Shown here: piece after piece, positions 12,201 through 21,277 of the stretch
How positions within the stretch are numbered: the stretch's first letter is position 1
How the letters are laid out: each line of letters starts with the position of its first letter
Source of the DNA: Rohdeia mirabilis
GTDB taxonomy: Bacteria > Planctomycetota > UBA1135 > GCA-002686595
Length of the DNA: 64,000 nt
Direction: 5' to 3'
Assembly (NCBI GenBank): GCA_007750655.1
Contig: CP036290.1
Location: 1 to 64,000 of the forward strand
The notes under the pieces: generated by a model
Database searches by the model: none
What the model was told of the DNA's origin: nothing
Seen by the model: the letters and a program-made list of their open reading frames with translations, nothing else
Made by a program: the position numbers and the translations under genes

Positions 12201-12764
12201 TCAGTCCCGGTGCCCGGGATCGCGCGGCTCGGGATCGGGAGCCCGTGACGCAGCCGGGTCGGGAGCCGGCTTCGCGGCGGACGACGCGCCGTCGCTCTTC
12301 GTCGCCGACGACTGCTCGGGCCCATTCGCGTCCGCGCCACCGCCCGCGCTCGAAGCGGTCCCGGCGCCGTGCGCCTCGTCGATGCGGGCCGACTCGGGGT
12401 TGCGCTCGACGCCGTCCGCGGGCGGTTTGGCCGTGCGGATCGAGTCCTCGAGGTCGTCCCGCACGCCGGTCACCGAGCGCCGCACCGCATCCTTCGCGCT
12501 CTGTACGGTCGGGATCGGCGCGGTCAGTTCACGCGCCTCGCGCTTCAGCGTGTCGCGCGTGTCCCGCAGCGCGCGCTGGGCGTCGCGCAGGTCCTGGTCG
12601 AAGCCCGACGAACGGCGCAGTTCGTCCAGGTGCTCGCGCGCCACGCGGATGCCGTGCAGCACCTGTGCGATGACCTCGGGCAGACGGCGCCCGAAGAGCA
12701 GGACCGCGACGACCGCGATCAGGATCCACTCCTGGATGTTCGGCAGGTTGAGGGCCGGCAGCAT
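12201..12764 (-). CDS. TatA/TatB-family twin-arginine translocase protein
   Basis: This 187-residue protein has a short N-terminal membrane helix (about 10-26, EWILIAVVAVLLFGRRLPEV), then the Phe-Gly hinge and an amphipathic helix, the hallmark of TatA/TatB. A long charged coiled-coil-like segment and a Pro/Ala/Ser-rich tail follow. TatA/B subunits form the pore or receptor for folded proteins with twin-arginine signals. The ATG gives MLPALNLPN directly before the helix; upstream in-frame sequence is low-complexity. The length favours TatB or a long TatA, and no tatC is in the window. Confidence 0.85.
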   Translation of the reverse strand: MLPALNLPNIQEWILIAVVAVLLFGRRLPEVIAQVLHGIRVAREHLDELRRSSGFDQDLRDAQRALRDTRDTLKREARELTAPIPTVQSAKDAVRRSVTGVRDDLEDSIRTAKPPADGVERNPESARIDEAHGAGTASSAGGGADANGPEQSSATKSDGASSAAKPAPDPAASRAPDPEPRDPGHRD

Positions 12765-12907
12765 GGCGCGGGATGGTAGCGCGGCGAGCCTGGGCGGCGC
12801 GCCCCGCTGGGGTCGGAATGGGCGCGAACGAAGGCGGGGGCCGCGCTCGGAGCCGATCTCCGCGCGCGACCCCCGCCGCCATCCGCCGTTCGCCGCCGGT
12901 CGCGGCC

Positions 12908-14209
12908 CTACTTCAGCGTGATGTCCCCCAGATCGATGATCTGGGCCTCGGTCACCACGCGCACCTCCCAGTGGTGCTCGAGCCGCAGATTCAGGTCGAG
13001 CACCTCGCGCACGAAGTCCACCTCGGCCCACTGGACGGCGTCGCGCCCGCGGCAGACCAGCGGGTACTGGATGCGACCGTCGTCGCGCGAACGCACGGTC
13101 TTCGCGCCCTCGCCCTTCATCAGGAAGTTGCCGGTCTTGAAGTAGACGTCGATGTAGTCGTGCGACAGCGGATTGCCCTGGGCGTCGAGCACGCGCGCCA
13201 TCAACAGCACGTCGCGCTCCTTGTACTCGATGCGCTTCGAGAGCACTTCGCCGGCCTTCATGGGCCCGGTCATCTCGATCCGCGTGACCGTCTCGCTGTT
13301 CGGGCGGCGCAGTTCGACGATCAGCTCGAGCCCCAGCCCGACGTGCGGGATCGTGACCTGCCCCGTGTCGGTGACGCGGCGCAGCGGCGGAGGCTCGATC
13401 GACGAATCGGTGTCGCGCCGGACCGCGCGCACGCGAACGTCGAGCTCACCGCGCAGGGCACCGCCCGCCGTTGCATCGACGATGGTCAGGTCGAGCGACG
13501 CGGTCGGCCGGCCGGTGAGCGTCAGCACCGCGGGGTTCGGCTGTTCGATGTCGACCTCCATCGTCGGCACCTCGCGGAAGACGCCGACCTGGGCGAGGGT
13601 GAGGCGGCTGCCCGCTTCGAGCTCGCCGACCCACTCGCTGGCGGCGAACAGGTTGGCGACCTCGTCCACCGTGCTCATGGGCGCGATGGTCAGGTCGTAC
13701 TGGTCGATGCCGTCGTCGGCGCGCAGCGCGACTTCGCCGCCGGTGAGCGGCTTGCCACTGGCATCGGTCAGGCGCACGCGCACGTCGGTCGGCGTGCGCA
13801 GCGGACACTCGTGCGGCCCCCCGCTGCTGCGGAAGTTGCGTGCGAAGTAGCGCCCGTTCTTGTGCGCGACGACGAGCATCCCGTCCTCCCACAGCGGCAC
13901 CTCGCAGATGCCGTTCATGTTCGTGCGCACCGAGCGGCCGAGCAGGGCGACCTTCGTGAACCAGTCCTGGTCGGCGATGCCGCGCTCCTCGAGGTTCCAG
14001 TCGCGCCCGCGCTCTTCCTCGAGCATGAAGATCTCGGCACCGCTGACCGGTTGGCCCTCCGCGTCGATGACTTCGAAGCGCGCCATCCCGTCGGGGATCG
14101 CGTCCTGGGCGGGGTCGACGGTCGCGGTGCCGGCGACGATGCCGGACGTCAGCGCGAGCGTGGCGGCGGCGAGGAGGGCGAGGCGAACGAGCGGCGAGGG
14201 GTTGAACAC
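12908..14209 (-). CDS. Exported protein with carboxypeptidase-regulatory-like beta domains
   Basis: This 433-residue protein starts at a GTG (VFNPSPLVRLALLAAATLALTSG), which gives a clear signal peptide; the frame is open much further upstream but without similarity. After cleavage it has MARFEVIDAEGQPVSGAEIFM and later VRVRLTDASGKPLTGGEVAL, segments typical of carboxypeptidase-regulatory-like or SpaA-like immunoglobulin folds. No catalytic motif is visible. It probably acts in the periplasm or at the cell surface; function unknown. TatA/B lies 143 bp downstream on the same strand. Confidence 0.65.
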   Translation of the reverse strand: MFNPSPLVRLALLAAATLALTSGIVAGTATVDPAQDAIPDGMARFEVIDAEGQPVSGAEIFMLEEERGRDWNLEERGIADQDWFTKVALLGRSVRTNMNGICEVPLWEDGMLVVAHKNGRYFARNFRSSGGPHECPLRTPTDVRVRLTDASGKPLTGGEVALRADDGIDQYDLTIAPMSTVDEVANLFAASEWVGELEAGSRLTLAQVGVFREVPTMEVDIEQPNPAVLTLTGRPTASLDLTIVDATAGGALRGELDVRVRAVRRDTDSSIEPPPLRRVTDTGQVTIPHVGLGLELIVELRRPNSETVTRIEMTGPMKAGEVLSKRIEYKERDVLLMARVLDAQGNPLSHDYIDVYFKTGNFLMKGEGAKTVRSRDDGRIQYPLVCRGRDAVQWAEVDFVREVLDLNLRLEHHWEVRVVTEAQIIDLGDITLK

Positions 14210-14391
14210 GGAGGGTCGAGTCGTCGAAGGGGTGGCGGTCGCGCACGGCGACGGGTGTCGCGCGGCGCGGTGGGCGCGGTGGAGCGGCCCGACACGGTAC
14301 CCCAGCGGGGGCGGCGCCAGGCCCGGTGCCCCAACGCAGCCGGGCCCGCGGCGGTTCGTCCACACCCCGAGCGAACCTCGCGCGCCACCCC

Positions 14392-14464
14392 AGAGCCACC
14401 GCGGGCCCCCGCCCTCCCAGAGGGGCCACACACCAAGGACCGCGCGGGGCCCGTTCGGTGTCGG
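14392..14464 (-). repeat. Dispersed intergenic repeat, copy 1
   Basis: Read on the minus strand, this segment has a 14-nt block CCGACACCGAACGG, a 31-nt spacer, then a 28-nt GC-rich block (14392-14419) that can fold on GCGGG-CCCGC. Both blocks recur identically at 44418-44484 with a 25-nt spacer. It lies between co-oriented genes (lptD end and the next start) and reads in the direction of transcription. Confidence 0.7.
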
Positions 14465-14525
14465 GTGAACTGCCAGAAACTCGCGCCGCACCTCGTTGCG
14501 CCGCGCCCGCCGCGCACCGCCCGCC

Positions 14526-16955
14526 CTAGCGGAACGCGTCGAGGCGCCGTTCGCTGCGCTTGCGGGCCGAGAACAGCGGCTTGACCGAGATGCCGATCGA
14601 GCTGCCCTCGCCCGTGCGCCGGCGCAGCTCGAGCTCGAACAGAAGGTCGTGGCCGTAGCGGCGCACACCGATCTCGTTCGACAGGGTGCTCTGGCCGGCC
14701 AGGGACCAACTCTGCCGCCCGTAGATGTCCCACTTCGGCGTGAAGCGGTACAGCGCACCGATCGTCACGGCCTCGAACAGCTTGGTGTCCGCGGCGTCGC
14801 GACCCATCGAGAACGAGACGTCGATGTCCACGTCCTCGCGCGGGAAGAGCTCGAGCGTCGAGCGCGAGAAGCGCGTGCGACCCGTGTTCGTGTCGTAGCG
14901 ACCGTCGTGCTCGAGGCGCCACGGGACCAGGCCCCACTCGCTCGCGATCGAACCCAGAACGGCCACCGGCAGCCAGCGATCGCCCTCCGGCGTGTCCTGG
15001 TCGCTGGCGCGGGTCATGCGCGTCTCGAGGTCGAGCGAGAACGGAGCGCGCGGCGCGGTGTAGCGGGTGCGCAGGCCCAGTTCGACGAAGTCGCCGCTTT
15101 CGCGCAGTTCGACGTCAGGGTCGAAGACGGCGGGGACGGCGGTGCTCGTCTCCTCGACGAACACGCTGCGCGCCTCGATCCACGGGGCGAGTTCGACCCG
15201 CGAGCGGTCGCTCGTCCCGCGCCAAAAGCTGTTCGTCACGCGCACGGCCGCGGTGGCGAGCGCGCGCCCGACCTCGTCCTCCTCGAGTCCGTCGTCGCTC
15301 CAGCCGGCGAAGTTCGCGTCGACGCGCGGAATGGCGCGGAAACCGCCGCGCCCCAGGTCGAACGGCAGCTCGAAGCGGTGGTCCGAGTTCACGCGCAAGG
15401 TGCTGACCTCGCCGAAGCCATCGGCGTAGTCGGGCTCGTAGATCGGGTCGCCCTCGCGGCGATCGAGATAGCCGGCGCGGCTGTCCTGACGCCACAGCAG
15501 CGGCCGGCCGAACAACGTCCCGACCTGGGTCCGCTCGGTCACGTAGCGCACCTCGGGCAGGCGCGTCACCTCGCTGCGGAACGGATCGAGCGTGCCGCTG
15601 ACCGTGACGCTCGTGTACTCGCGGCCGCGCGCGCGACGCCAGTGGACGTAGCTCTCGCGCTCCTCGAACTCGAGGTACTCCTTTTCGAAGAACTCCGACT
15701 GCACGCCGGGGTCCGACTGGCGACTGAACGCGATCTCGACGTACTCGCCCGGCGCGCGCTGGAATCGGCCGCGCGAGCGCAGCCACAGACGCCACGTGTC
15801 GCGCTCGCTCTCGGGCACGCGCGCCAGTCCGCGGTCGCGGTCGCCGTCCGGCAGCCCGGCGAGGTTGATGTTCCACTCGTAGTGGCCCGGGCTGCTGAGG
15901 CGCGTCTCGAGGTCGGTCAACAGACCGCGCGAACCGAGCCACGTCAGGTCGACCTTGAAACGGCTGCGGAAGTCGTCGGGATCGCCGCCCAGCCAGCGGT
16001 TGACGGTGTTGCCGATCTCCTCGCGCGTGTCGCGGCTGTAGCGGATGCCGAGCACCGTGCCGAAGCGCGCCTCGTCGCCGACGCGGACACCGCCGAACGT
16101 CGGTTCGCCGTCCTCGTCCGCCAGGTACGACAGCGGCGGCAGCGGCAGCGCGAACGAACGGCCGAAGCGCAGCTTGTTGTCGCGCATGCGCACGCGCCAC
16201 GGATAGTCCGGGTCGTCCGTCGGCTCCATGCGCATGTCGCCGGTCTCGATCGTGTAGCTGGGGACCGCGAACTCCGACGTGGTGATGCGCGCGTCGCTCG
16301 ACTGCAGCGAACCGTCGGCCGAGATGCGCAGCCACTTGGCGTAGATGTTCAGCACGTAGCTGCTGCCGCCGATGCGCTCCTTGACCGAGTAGCGCGCGCC
16401 CGCGACCCAGCCGTGCCCGTCGATGCGGTCGAGGTACAGCGCGTCGGCCGAGAAGACGCGCCGATCGCCCTCGTAGTACTCGATCGGCCCCTCGAAGTAG
16501 AGCTCGCGCACCTTCGAGATCAGCGGGTCGTTCAAGAGGCCGCGCAAGGCGGTCGGCAGCTGCGACAGCGCGTCCGTGTCGTCACCTGGATCGACCGGCG
16601 TGCTGGGGGCGAGGTCGCTCGGCGCGAGCAGTTCGTTGCCGAAGAAACTCGAGTCCTCGTCGAGCCAGAAAACGCCCCAGTTGGCTTCCAGACGTCGAAT
16701 GCCGCTGGTGTAGCGCGGCTGCTTGAGCAGCAGGATCGTGGCGTCCACGTCCTTGAGCGAACTGCCGCCTCCGAGGGCCTCGAACCGCCAGGGCTCGACC
16801 GCTTCGAGGGGATCGTCCGAGGAGGGATCCACCGCTCCTGCGGTCGGGCTCGGTGGCGTCTCCTGCGCGGCCACCCCGTGACCCGTGAACGCGCACGCGG
16901 CGAGTGCGAGGGCCAGCACGGTCCCCGAGCCGAAGTCGTCCCTGTGTGCCGTCAC
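14526..16955 (-). CDS. lptD: LptD-like outer-membrane LPS-assembly protein
   Basis: The 809-residue protein starts at a GTG overlapping the previous stop (GTGA). It has a signal peptide ending near AAQE, then an N-terminal OstA-type jellyroll region (about 150-240: VRELYFEGPIEYYEGDRRVFSADALYL). A long beta-barrel of alternating aromatic and polar strands fills the rest. LptD inserts lipopolysaccharide into the outer leaflet. The usual four cysteines of proteobacterial LptD are not evident. Gene order kdsC-lptC/A-lptD strongly supports the call, although sequence similarity alone would only say OstA/LptD-like. Confidence 0.72.
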   Translation of the reverse strand: MTAHRDDFGSGTVLALALAACAFTGHGVAAQETPPSPTAGAVDPSSDDPLEAVEPWRFEALGGGSSLKDVDATILLLKQPRYTSGIRRLEANWGVFWLDEDSSFFGNELLAPSDLAPSTPVDPGDDTDALSQLPTALRGLLNDPLISKVRELYFEGPIEYYEGDRRVFSADALYLDRIDGHGWVAGARYSVKERIGGSSYVLNIYAKWLRISADGSLQSSDARITTSEFAVPSYTIETGDMRMEPTDDPDYPWRVRMRDNKLRFGRSFALPLPPLSYLADEDGEPTFGGVRVGDEARFGTVLGIRYSRDTREEIGNTVNRWLGGDPDDFRSRFKVDLTWLGSRGLLTDLETRLSSPGHYEWNINLAGLPDGDRDRGLARVPESERDTWRLWLRSRGRFQRAPGEYVEIAFSRQSDPGVQSEFFEKEYLEFEERESYVHWRRARGREYTSVTVSGTLDPFRSEVTRLPEVRYVTERTQVGTLFGRPLLWRQDSRAGYLDRREGDPIYEPDYADGFGEVSTLRVNSDHRFELPFDLGRGGFRAIPRVDANFAGWSDDGLEEDEVGRALATAAVRVTNSFWRGTSDRSRVELAPWIEARSVFVEETSTAVPAVFDPDVELRESGDFVELGLRTRYTAPRAPFSLDLETRMTRASDQDTPEGDRWLPVAVLGSIASEWGLVPWRLEHDGRYDTNTGRTRFSRSTLELFPREDVDIDVSFSMGRDAADTKLFEAVTIGALYRFTPKWDIYGRQSWSLAGQSTLSNEIGVRRYGHDLLFELELRRRTGEGSSIGISVKPLFSARKRSERRLDAFR

Positions 16956-19789
16956 GGCTTCTTGCTCGGCTCGCCGCCCAAGGAACTCGGACCGACGTAG
17001 AACGGCCCCGCCTCCCACAGTGCGTTGACCGTGTCGATGTCGAAGTAGGTGGCCACGAAGTCGAGTCCAGTTTCGCGCAGTCGCGCCGGAGTGCCTTCCA
17101 CCCGCACGCGTTGGTCGAACGCGCGGGCCGTCATGGTATCGCCCTCGGCGCGCAGGCCCTCCGAGAAGACCACGCGCACGTCACCGGTGGCGACGAGTTC
17201 GCGCGGTCTGCGACGCGTGGACGTCTTCGAGCCACCCTCGGCTTCGGCACCGGGCTTCGGCGGCACCACTTCGGTGAACAGCTCGGCGCGCGCGCAGCGC
17301 AGGGTCCAGCTCTCCAGCGCCGGCGTGGTGCCGAGGAACGAGACGTCGCCGTCGAACACGACGGAGACCTCGGTCGCTTCGAGGCGCCTGCAGGTCGCGA
17401 CCAGCTCGATGATCGCGGGCGTTTCTCCACCGCTGCCGTCGCCGGTGCGCATCGGGTCCTTCACCTCGATGCGCGGCTCGACGATGCTCATCGAGGTGGG
17501 ATCGAACTCGATCGACGAGCCGACCACGTCGAACGGCTGACCGCCGCCGGGCAGCGTGCCGTTGGCCGAGACCTTGCGACCGGGGTCGGCGACGAGCGTG
17601 CCGCGCCCCTGGTGGTCGATCGAGAAGGTGTCGCCCTTGCCCAGGATGACGGTGGGGGCGCGGCTCTCGACCTCCACCGCGCCGCGCGCCTCGACCGAAC
17701 CGCGTCGTTCGGGTGCCGCCTCCGGACTCGCGGCCCCGTCGGCGCTCTCGGAGCGCACGAACGGCGTCCCGATGACCAGCGCGTCGAGTTCGCGCGCCAC
17801 CAGGTCGTGGTCGCCGACGCGGCCGACGACCGTCGCGACCACGCCTTCGCGAGCGCGCACCGTGGTCTGGACCTGGTCGCCGCCGGGCACGGGCTGGCGC
17901 ACGACCTCGAGGTCCTGGGTGGCGATCGTCATGCGCTCGGCCCCGTCCTGTTCGACGACGTTCGCGTTCACGCCGCCGATCGCGCGCAGGCGCAAGGGGG
18001 CGTCGGCGGGGGCGTCGATCGAGCCGGTGACCTCGATCCGTTCCGCCACGAGGTCGAGCTCGAGCCCCGGTCGCTCGAGGTGGGCCGAAGCGCCGCCGAC
18101 CGCGACGACGCGGTCTCCCACCCGACGCACCTCGCGCGCTTCGGCGTGCAGACCGGGTCCGTCGAGCAGCACCGGGCCGTCGCTGCTCTTCACGACCAGG
18201 TCGTCGAGGCCCTTCACGGTCAACTCCTGGCCGCGCAGGAACTGGCCGTCGACGGTGACCTGCACGTGTTCGTTCGCGCTCAGCATCGGTCCGAGCACCG
18301 GGTCGACCGTGAAGTCGTCGACGCGGTCGGCGCTCGCCGTCAACGGCCGCCGCCCGCCGGTCTCGAGGTCCACGCCGATGGCGCGGGTGACCTTCCAGGT
18401 CTTGCCGGTCAGCTCGAGCGCGAATCCCTCCCGCGCTCGCAGCTGGACCATCGATCCGTCGCGGTCCTGCCCCGTCGCGGTCGCGAGCGTCAGCGCCTCG
18501 AGTTCGATGACGGCGGGCGCGTCCGCGGACTCCGGCAGCCAACGTCCTTCGAGCTGTTCGGTGCGCACGACCCAGGCGTCGCGTTCGACGCGCACACCGG
18601 ACCAGGCCTCGAAACTCAAGGGCCGGCCGGCCGAACCGGGCACGCCGCGCAGACCGCCCTCGGCCCACAGGCGCGTGTCCTCCCAGGCCAGCTCGGCTGG
18701 TCCGGCGAGGTCGAAGCCGCGATCCGTCCCGAGGCGCAGGTCCATCGGGCCGCGGCCCCACAGGCTCACGCGCTGGCCGTTCGCCGCGGCCAGGGCGGCG
18801 TCGTCGATGCCCGCGACGTCGGCGGTGGTGGGGTCGAGCTCGCCCTCGATCGCACCGCTCAGACGCACCGAGCCGAACGCGCCGTCGGGCGACATCACGA
18901 AGCGCGCCTCGCGACACTGGAAGCGGTTGCCGCGGGCGAGCAGCACCACTTCGCCGCGGGCCACGAGGTCGGTGAAGCGGAACGTGCCCTCGCGGTCGGG
19001 ATCGCCCATGCCTTCGAGTTCGACCTCGTTGGCCTCGAGCGCGAGCCCCTCGTCACCGCTCAGTCCGAGGCGAGCGCGTCCGCGCGCGACGACGGTCACG
19101 GGCCGCGTGCCGACGCCCGGCGGACGCAGGACCTCGAGAGCGTCGCGCGAGTGGAGGCGCGCGGTGCGGCCGTCGCCGGCGGTGACCGTGGCCTCGGCGT
19201 CGCGCGTGAAGACGAGCCGACCGGCGTTCAGGTCGAACAGACAGCCCTCGCCCTCGAGGTCGACGTCGTTGCTGGTGGCGACGACGCGGTCGACGGTCTG
19301 GAAGCGTTGGTTGGCGCTGTTCACCACGAGCGAGGGCGTCGTCAGCTGCAGCGGCGCGAGGCGCGAACCCGAGCGCACGTCGACGACCACGGCCTGCATC
19401 CGGATCGTGTCGCTCGGCTCGGGGATGATCTGGTCGACCGACTGGTTGAGTTCGACGACGGCGCGCTCGGACGTGATGCGCGCGGTCGTGGTGCCCGACT
19501 CGGACTCGAACATGTCGATCTTCACGTCGATCAGAACCTGTTCGCCGTTGACCGTCGACAGCGCGTCCTCGGCGACGAGGCGCGACTTGAGGCCGCCGTC
19601 CGGCCCGTAGCTCGCGAACTCCTGACGATCCCAGATCGAGATCGTCCCGATCGGCAGGCGCGCGCCGCCGTCGGCCGATGGCGCGTCGGGAGCGAGCATC
19701 GGCACGAAGCTGTCCCGGGACTCGAGCCACGTCAGCAGCGCGAGCCCGCTGCCGAGCAGCAGGACGAAGGCGAGGACGCGCGCGATCAC
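16952..19789 (-). CDS. LptC/LptA-like giant periplasmic bridge protein
   Basis: This 945-residue protein begins at a GTG overlapping the kdsC stop. Residues 2-20 form a single membrane anchor (VIARVLAFVLLLGSGLALL). An LptC-like segment follows (GPDGGLKSRLVAEDALSTVNG, about 70-90). A very long series of OstA/LptA-type beta strands then recurs, with features such as VVATSNDVDLEGEGC and LVARGEVVLLARGN. Typical LptC is ~190 and LptA ~180 residues, so this may be a fused LptC plus many LptA-like repeats spanning the periplasm (inference). Its stop overlaps the lptD start by the same GTGA arrangement. Confidence 0.7.
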   Translation of the reverse strand: MIARVLAFVLLLGSGLALLTWLESRDSFVPMLAPDAPSADGGARLPIGTISIWDRQEFASYGPDGGLKSRLVAEDALSTVNGEQVLIDVKIDMFESESGTTTARITSERAVVELNQSVDQIIPEPSDTIRMQAVVVDVRSGSRLAPLQLTTPSLVVNSANQRFQTVDRVVATSNDVDLEGEGCLFDLNAGRLVFTRDAEATVTAGDGRTARLHSRDALEVLRPPGVGTRPVTVVARGRARLGLSGDEGLALEANEVELEGMGDPDREGTFRFTDLVARGEVVLLARGNRFQCREARFVMSPDGAFGSVRLSGAIEGELDPTTADVAGIDDAALAAANGQRVSLWGRGPMDLRLGTDRGFDLAGPAELAWEDTRLWAEGGLRGVPGSAGRPLSFEAWSGVRVERDAWVVRTEQLEGRWLPESADAPAVIELEALTLATATGQDRDGSMVQLRAREGFALELTGKTWKVTRAIGVDLETGGRRPLTASADRVDDFTVDPVLGPMLSANEHVQVTVDGQFLRGQELTVKGLDDLVVKSSDGPVLLDGPGLHAEAREVRRVGDRVVAVGGASAHLERPGLELDLVAERIEVTGSIDAPADAPLRLRAIGGVNANVVEQDGAERMTIATQDLEVVRQPVPGGDQVQTTVRAREGVVATVVGRVGDHDLVARELDALVIGTPFVRSESADGAASPEAAPERRGSVEARGAVEVESRAPTVILGKGDTFSIDHQGRGTLVADPGRKVSANGTLPGGGQPFDVVGSSIEFDPTSMSIVEPRIEVKDPMRTGDGSGGETPAIIELVATCRRLEATEVSVVFDGDVSFLGTTPALESWTLRCARAELFTEVVPPKPGAEAEGGSKTSTRRRPRELVATGDVRVVFSEGLRAEGDTMTARAFDQRVRVEGTPARLRETGLDFVATYFDIDTVNALWEAGPFYVGPSSLGGEPSKKP

Positions 19790-20388
19790 GCCGAAGGTGC
19801 TCCGCCGCTGTCGTCGATCGCACGACCGCCCGTCGCACCGTCGCCCGGACCGTGATCGGCCCGCGGTGCACCGCCGAAGCGCGGATCCCAGACGCCCATG
19901 GCCCGCAGGACGGCCTCGCACAGCTCGCGGACGGCGCCGCGGCCACCGGGCACGTCGGCGACGAAGTTGGCCGCTTCGAGCACTTCCGGCCGCGCGTCCG
20001 ACGGGCAGGCGCGGACGGCCGCGCGGGCGAAGAGCCCGAGGTCGGGCAGGTCGTCGCCCATGGCCGCGGTGGCGCCGGGCTCGATGCCCCACTCGGTCTG
20101 CAGGTTCGCGAGCGCGGTGGCCTTGGGTCCCGAGCGCTCGAGCAGCCGCTCGACGCCGAGCTCCTCCGCGCGCCGTCGGGTCGCCGCGCAGCCGCGGCCG
20201 GTGATCCACACGACCCGCACGCCGTGAAGGCGCAGCCACACGAGCCCCTGGCCGTCCCGCACGTCGAAACGCACGAGTTCGGTGCCGTCGTCCAGGTAGG
20301 AGACGTCCCCCGGGGTGAGCGTGCCGTCGACGTCGAGGGCCAACAGGCGCACGCGCGCCAGGACCTCGTTCGTGAGGGGCGCGGACAT
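19786..20388 (-). CDS. kdsC: KdsC-type 3-deoxy-D-manno-octulosonate-8-phosphate phosphatase
   Basis: KdsC removes phosphate from Kdo-8-phosphate in lipopolysaccharide core synthesis. The 200-residue HAD-superfamily protein has the nucleophile motif LDVDGTLTPGD (Asp19, Asp21), the second motif WITGRG at 61-66, and the metal-binding MGDDLPDL. The KdsC family is recognised by the short C0-type HAD fold and the GDD/DLP motif. The C-terminal 30 residues are a Gly/Asp-rich extension. It heads a three-gene operon, and the divergent gene starts 162 bp away, so the promoter probably lies between. Confidence 0.88.
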   Translation of the reverse strand: MSAPLTNEVLARVRLLALDVDGTLTPGDVSYLDDGTELVRFDVRDGQGLVWLRLHGVRVVWITGRGCAATRRRAEELGVERLLERSGPKATALANLQTEWGIEPGATAAMGDDLPDLGLFARAAVRACPSDARPEVLEAANFVADVPGGRGAVRELCEAVLRAMGVWDPRFGGAPRADHGPGDGATGGRAIDDSGGAPSA

Positions 20389-20550
20389 GGGCGGAGAGTA
20401 GCGCGCGCGAGGGCCGCGACGTCCGCCTCGAGCCTCGGTCCTGCGCACACTTCCTGAGGGCGGCGCCGCGACCGTCGGCGGAGCGTGCGTCGGGAGGTCT
20501 TCGAACCCGGGGCGCCGGACCCGCGGCGTCGCTCCCGTACCGTCGCACCC

Positions 20551-21276
20551 ATGGCCGATCCCGATCCTCGCCCCGCGAACGCGCCGCGCCCGATCCTCCT
20601 GTCGTGGAGTTCGGGCAAGGACAGCGCCTTCGCCCTCTACGTCCTGCGCAGCGATCCGCGCTTCGAGGTGCGCGGCCTGTTGACCAGCGTGAACGCGACC
20701 CACGAGCGCGTGGCGATGCACGCCGTGCGCCGCGAGCTCCTGCGCCAACAGGCCGAGATGGCCGGCCTGCCGCTGATCGAGGTCCTGATCCCGTCGCCCT
20801 GCACGAACGCCGAGTACGAGCGGGCGATGCGCGACGCGCTCGAGCCGCAGCTGGCCGCCGGGATCGAGGCCGTGGCGTTCGGGGACCTGTTCCTCGAGGA
20901 CGTGCGGCGCTATCGCGAGGAGAAGAACGCGGGGCTCGGCCTCGATTCGGTGTTCCCGCTCTGGGGGCGCGACACGACCGAGTTGGCGCGCGAGATGATC
21001 GCCGTCGGCCAGCGCGCGATTCTCACCAGCGTGGACCCGAAGCAGGTGCCGGCCAGTTTCGCGGGGCGGGCGTTCGACGAGGCGCTGCTGGGCGACCTAC
21101 CGCCCGGCGCCGACCCCTGCGGCGAGAACGGCGAGTTCCACACCTTCGTCCGGGACGCACCCGTGTTCAGCGCGCCGATCGAGGTGCGCGCGGGCGAGAT
21201 CGTCGAGCGCGACGGCTTCGTGTTCGCGGACCTCGTCCCCGGGGCGTCCGCGGCCGGTGGATCTGCGAACCTCTGA
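20551..21276 (+). CDS. ATP-pyrophosphatase of the Dph6/DUF71 family
   Basis: This 241-residue protein has the PP-loop near the N-terminus (ILLSWSSGKDSAFALYVL), the pattern of Dph6/MJ0570-type N-type ATP pyrophosphatases. A later EHNPCGENGEFHTFV-like segment, here DPCGENGEFHTFV, is diagnostic of that family. In eukaryotes and archaea Dph6 amidates diphthine; bacterial members are uncharacterised and may amidate or modify another substrate. ATG 20551 is preferred over an earlier in-frame start because family similarity begins close after it. The BtuF-like gene follows after 1 bp, implying co-transcription. Confidence 0.8.
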   Translation: MADPDPRPANAPRPILLSWSSGKDSAFALYVLRSDPRFEVRGLLTSVNATHERVAMHAVRRELLRQQAEMAGLPLIEVLIPSPCTNAEYERAMRDALEPQLAAGIEAVAFGDLFLEDVRRYREEKNAGLGLDSVFPLWGRDTTELAREMIAVGQRAILTSVDPKQVPASFAGRAFDEALLGDLPPGADPCGENGEFHTFVRDAPVFSAPIEVRAGEIVERDGFVFADLVPGASAAGGSANL

Positions 21277-21277
21277 C

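Noticed and set aside
14496..19855. Two long plus-strand open frames opposite lptC/A and lptD
   Set aside because: Same effect. The minus strand shows membrane anchor, signal peptide and strict GTGA gene junctions.
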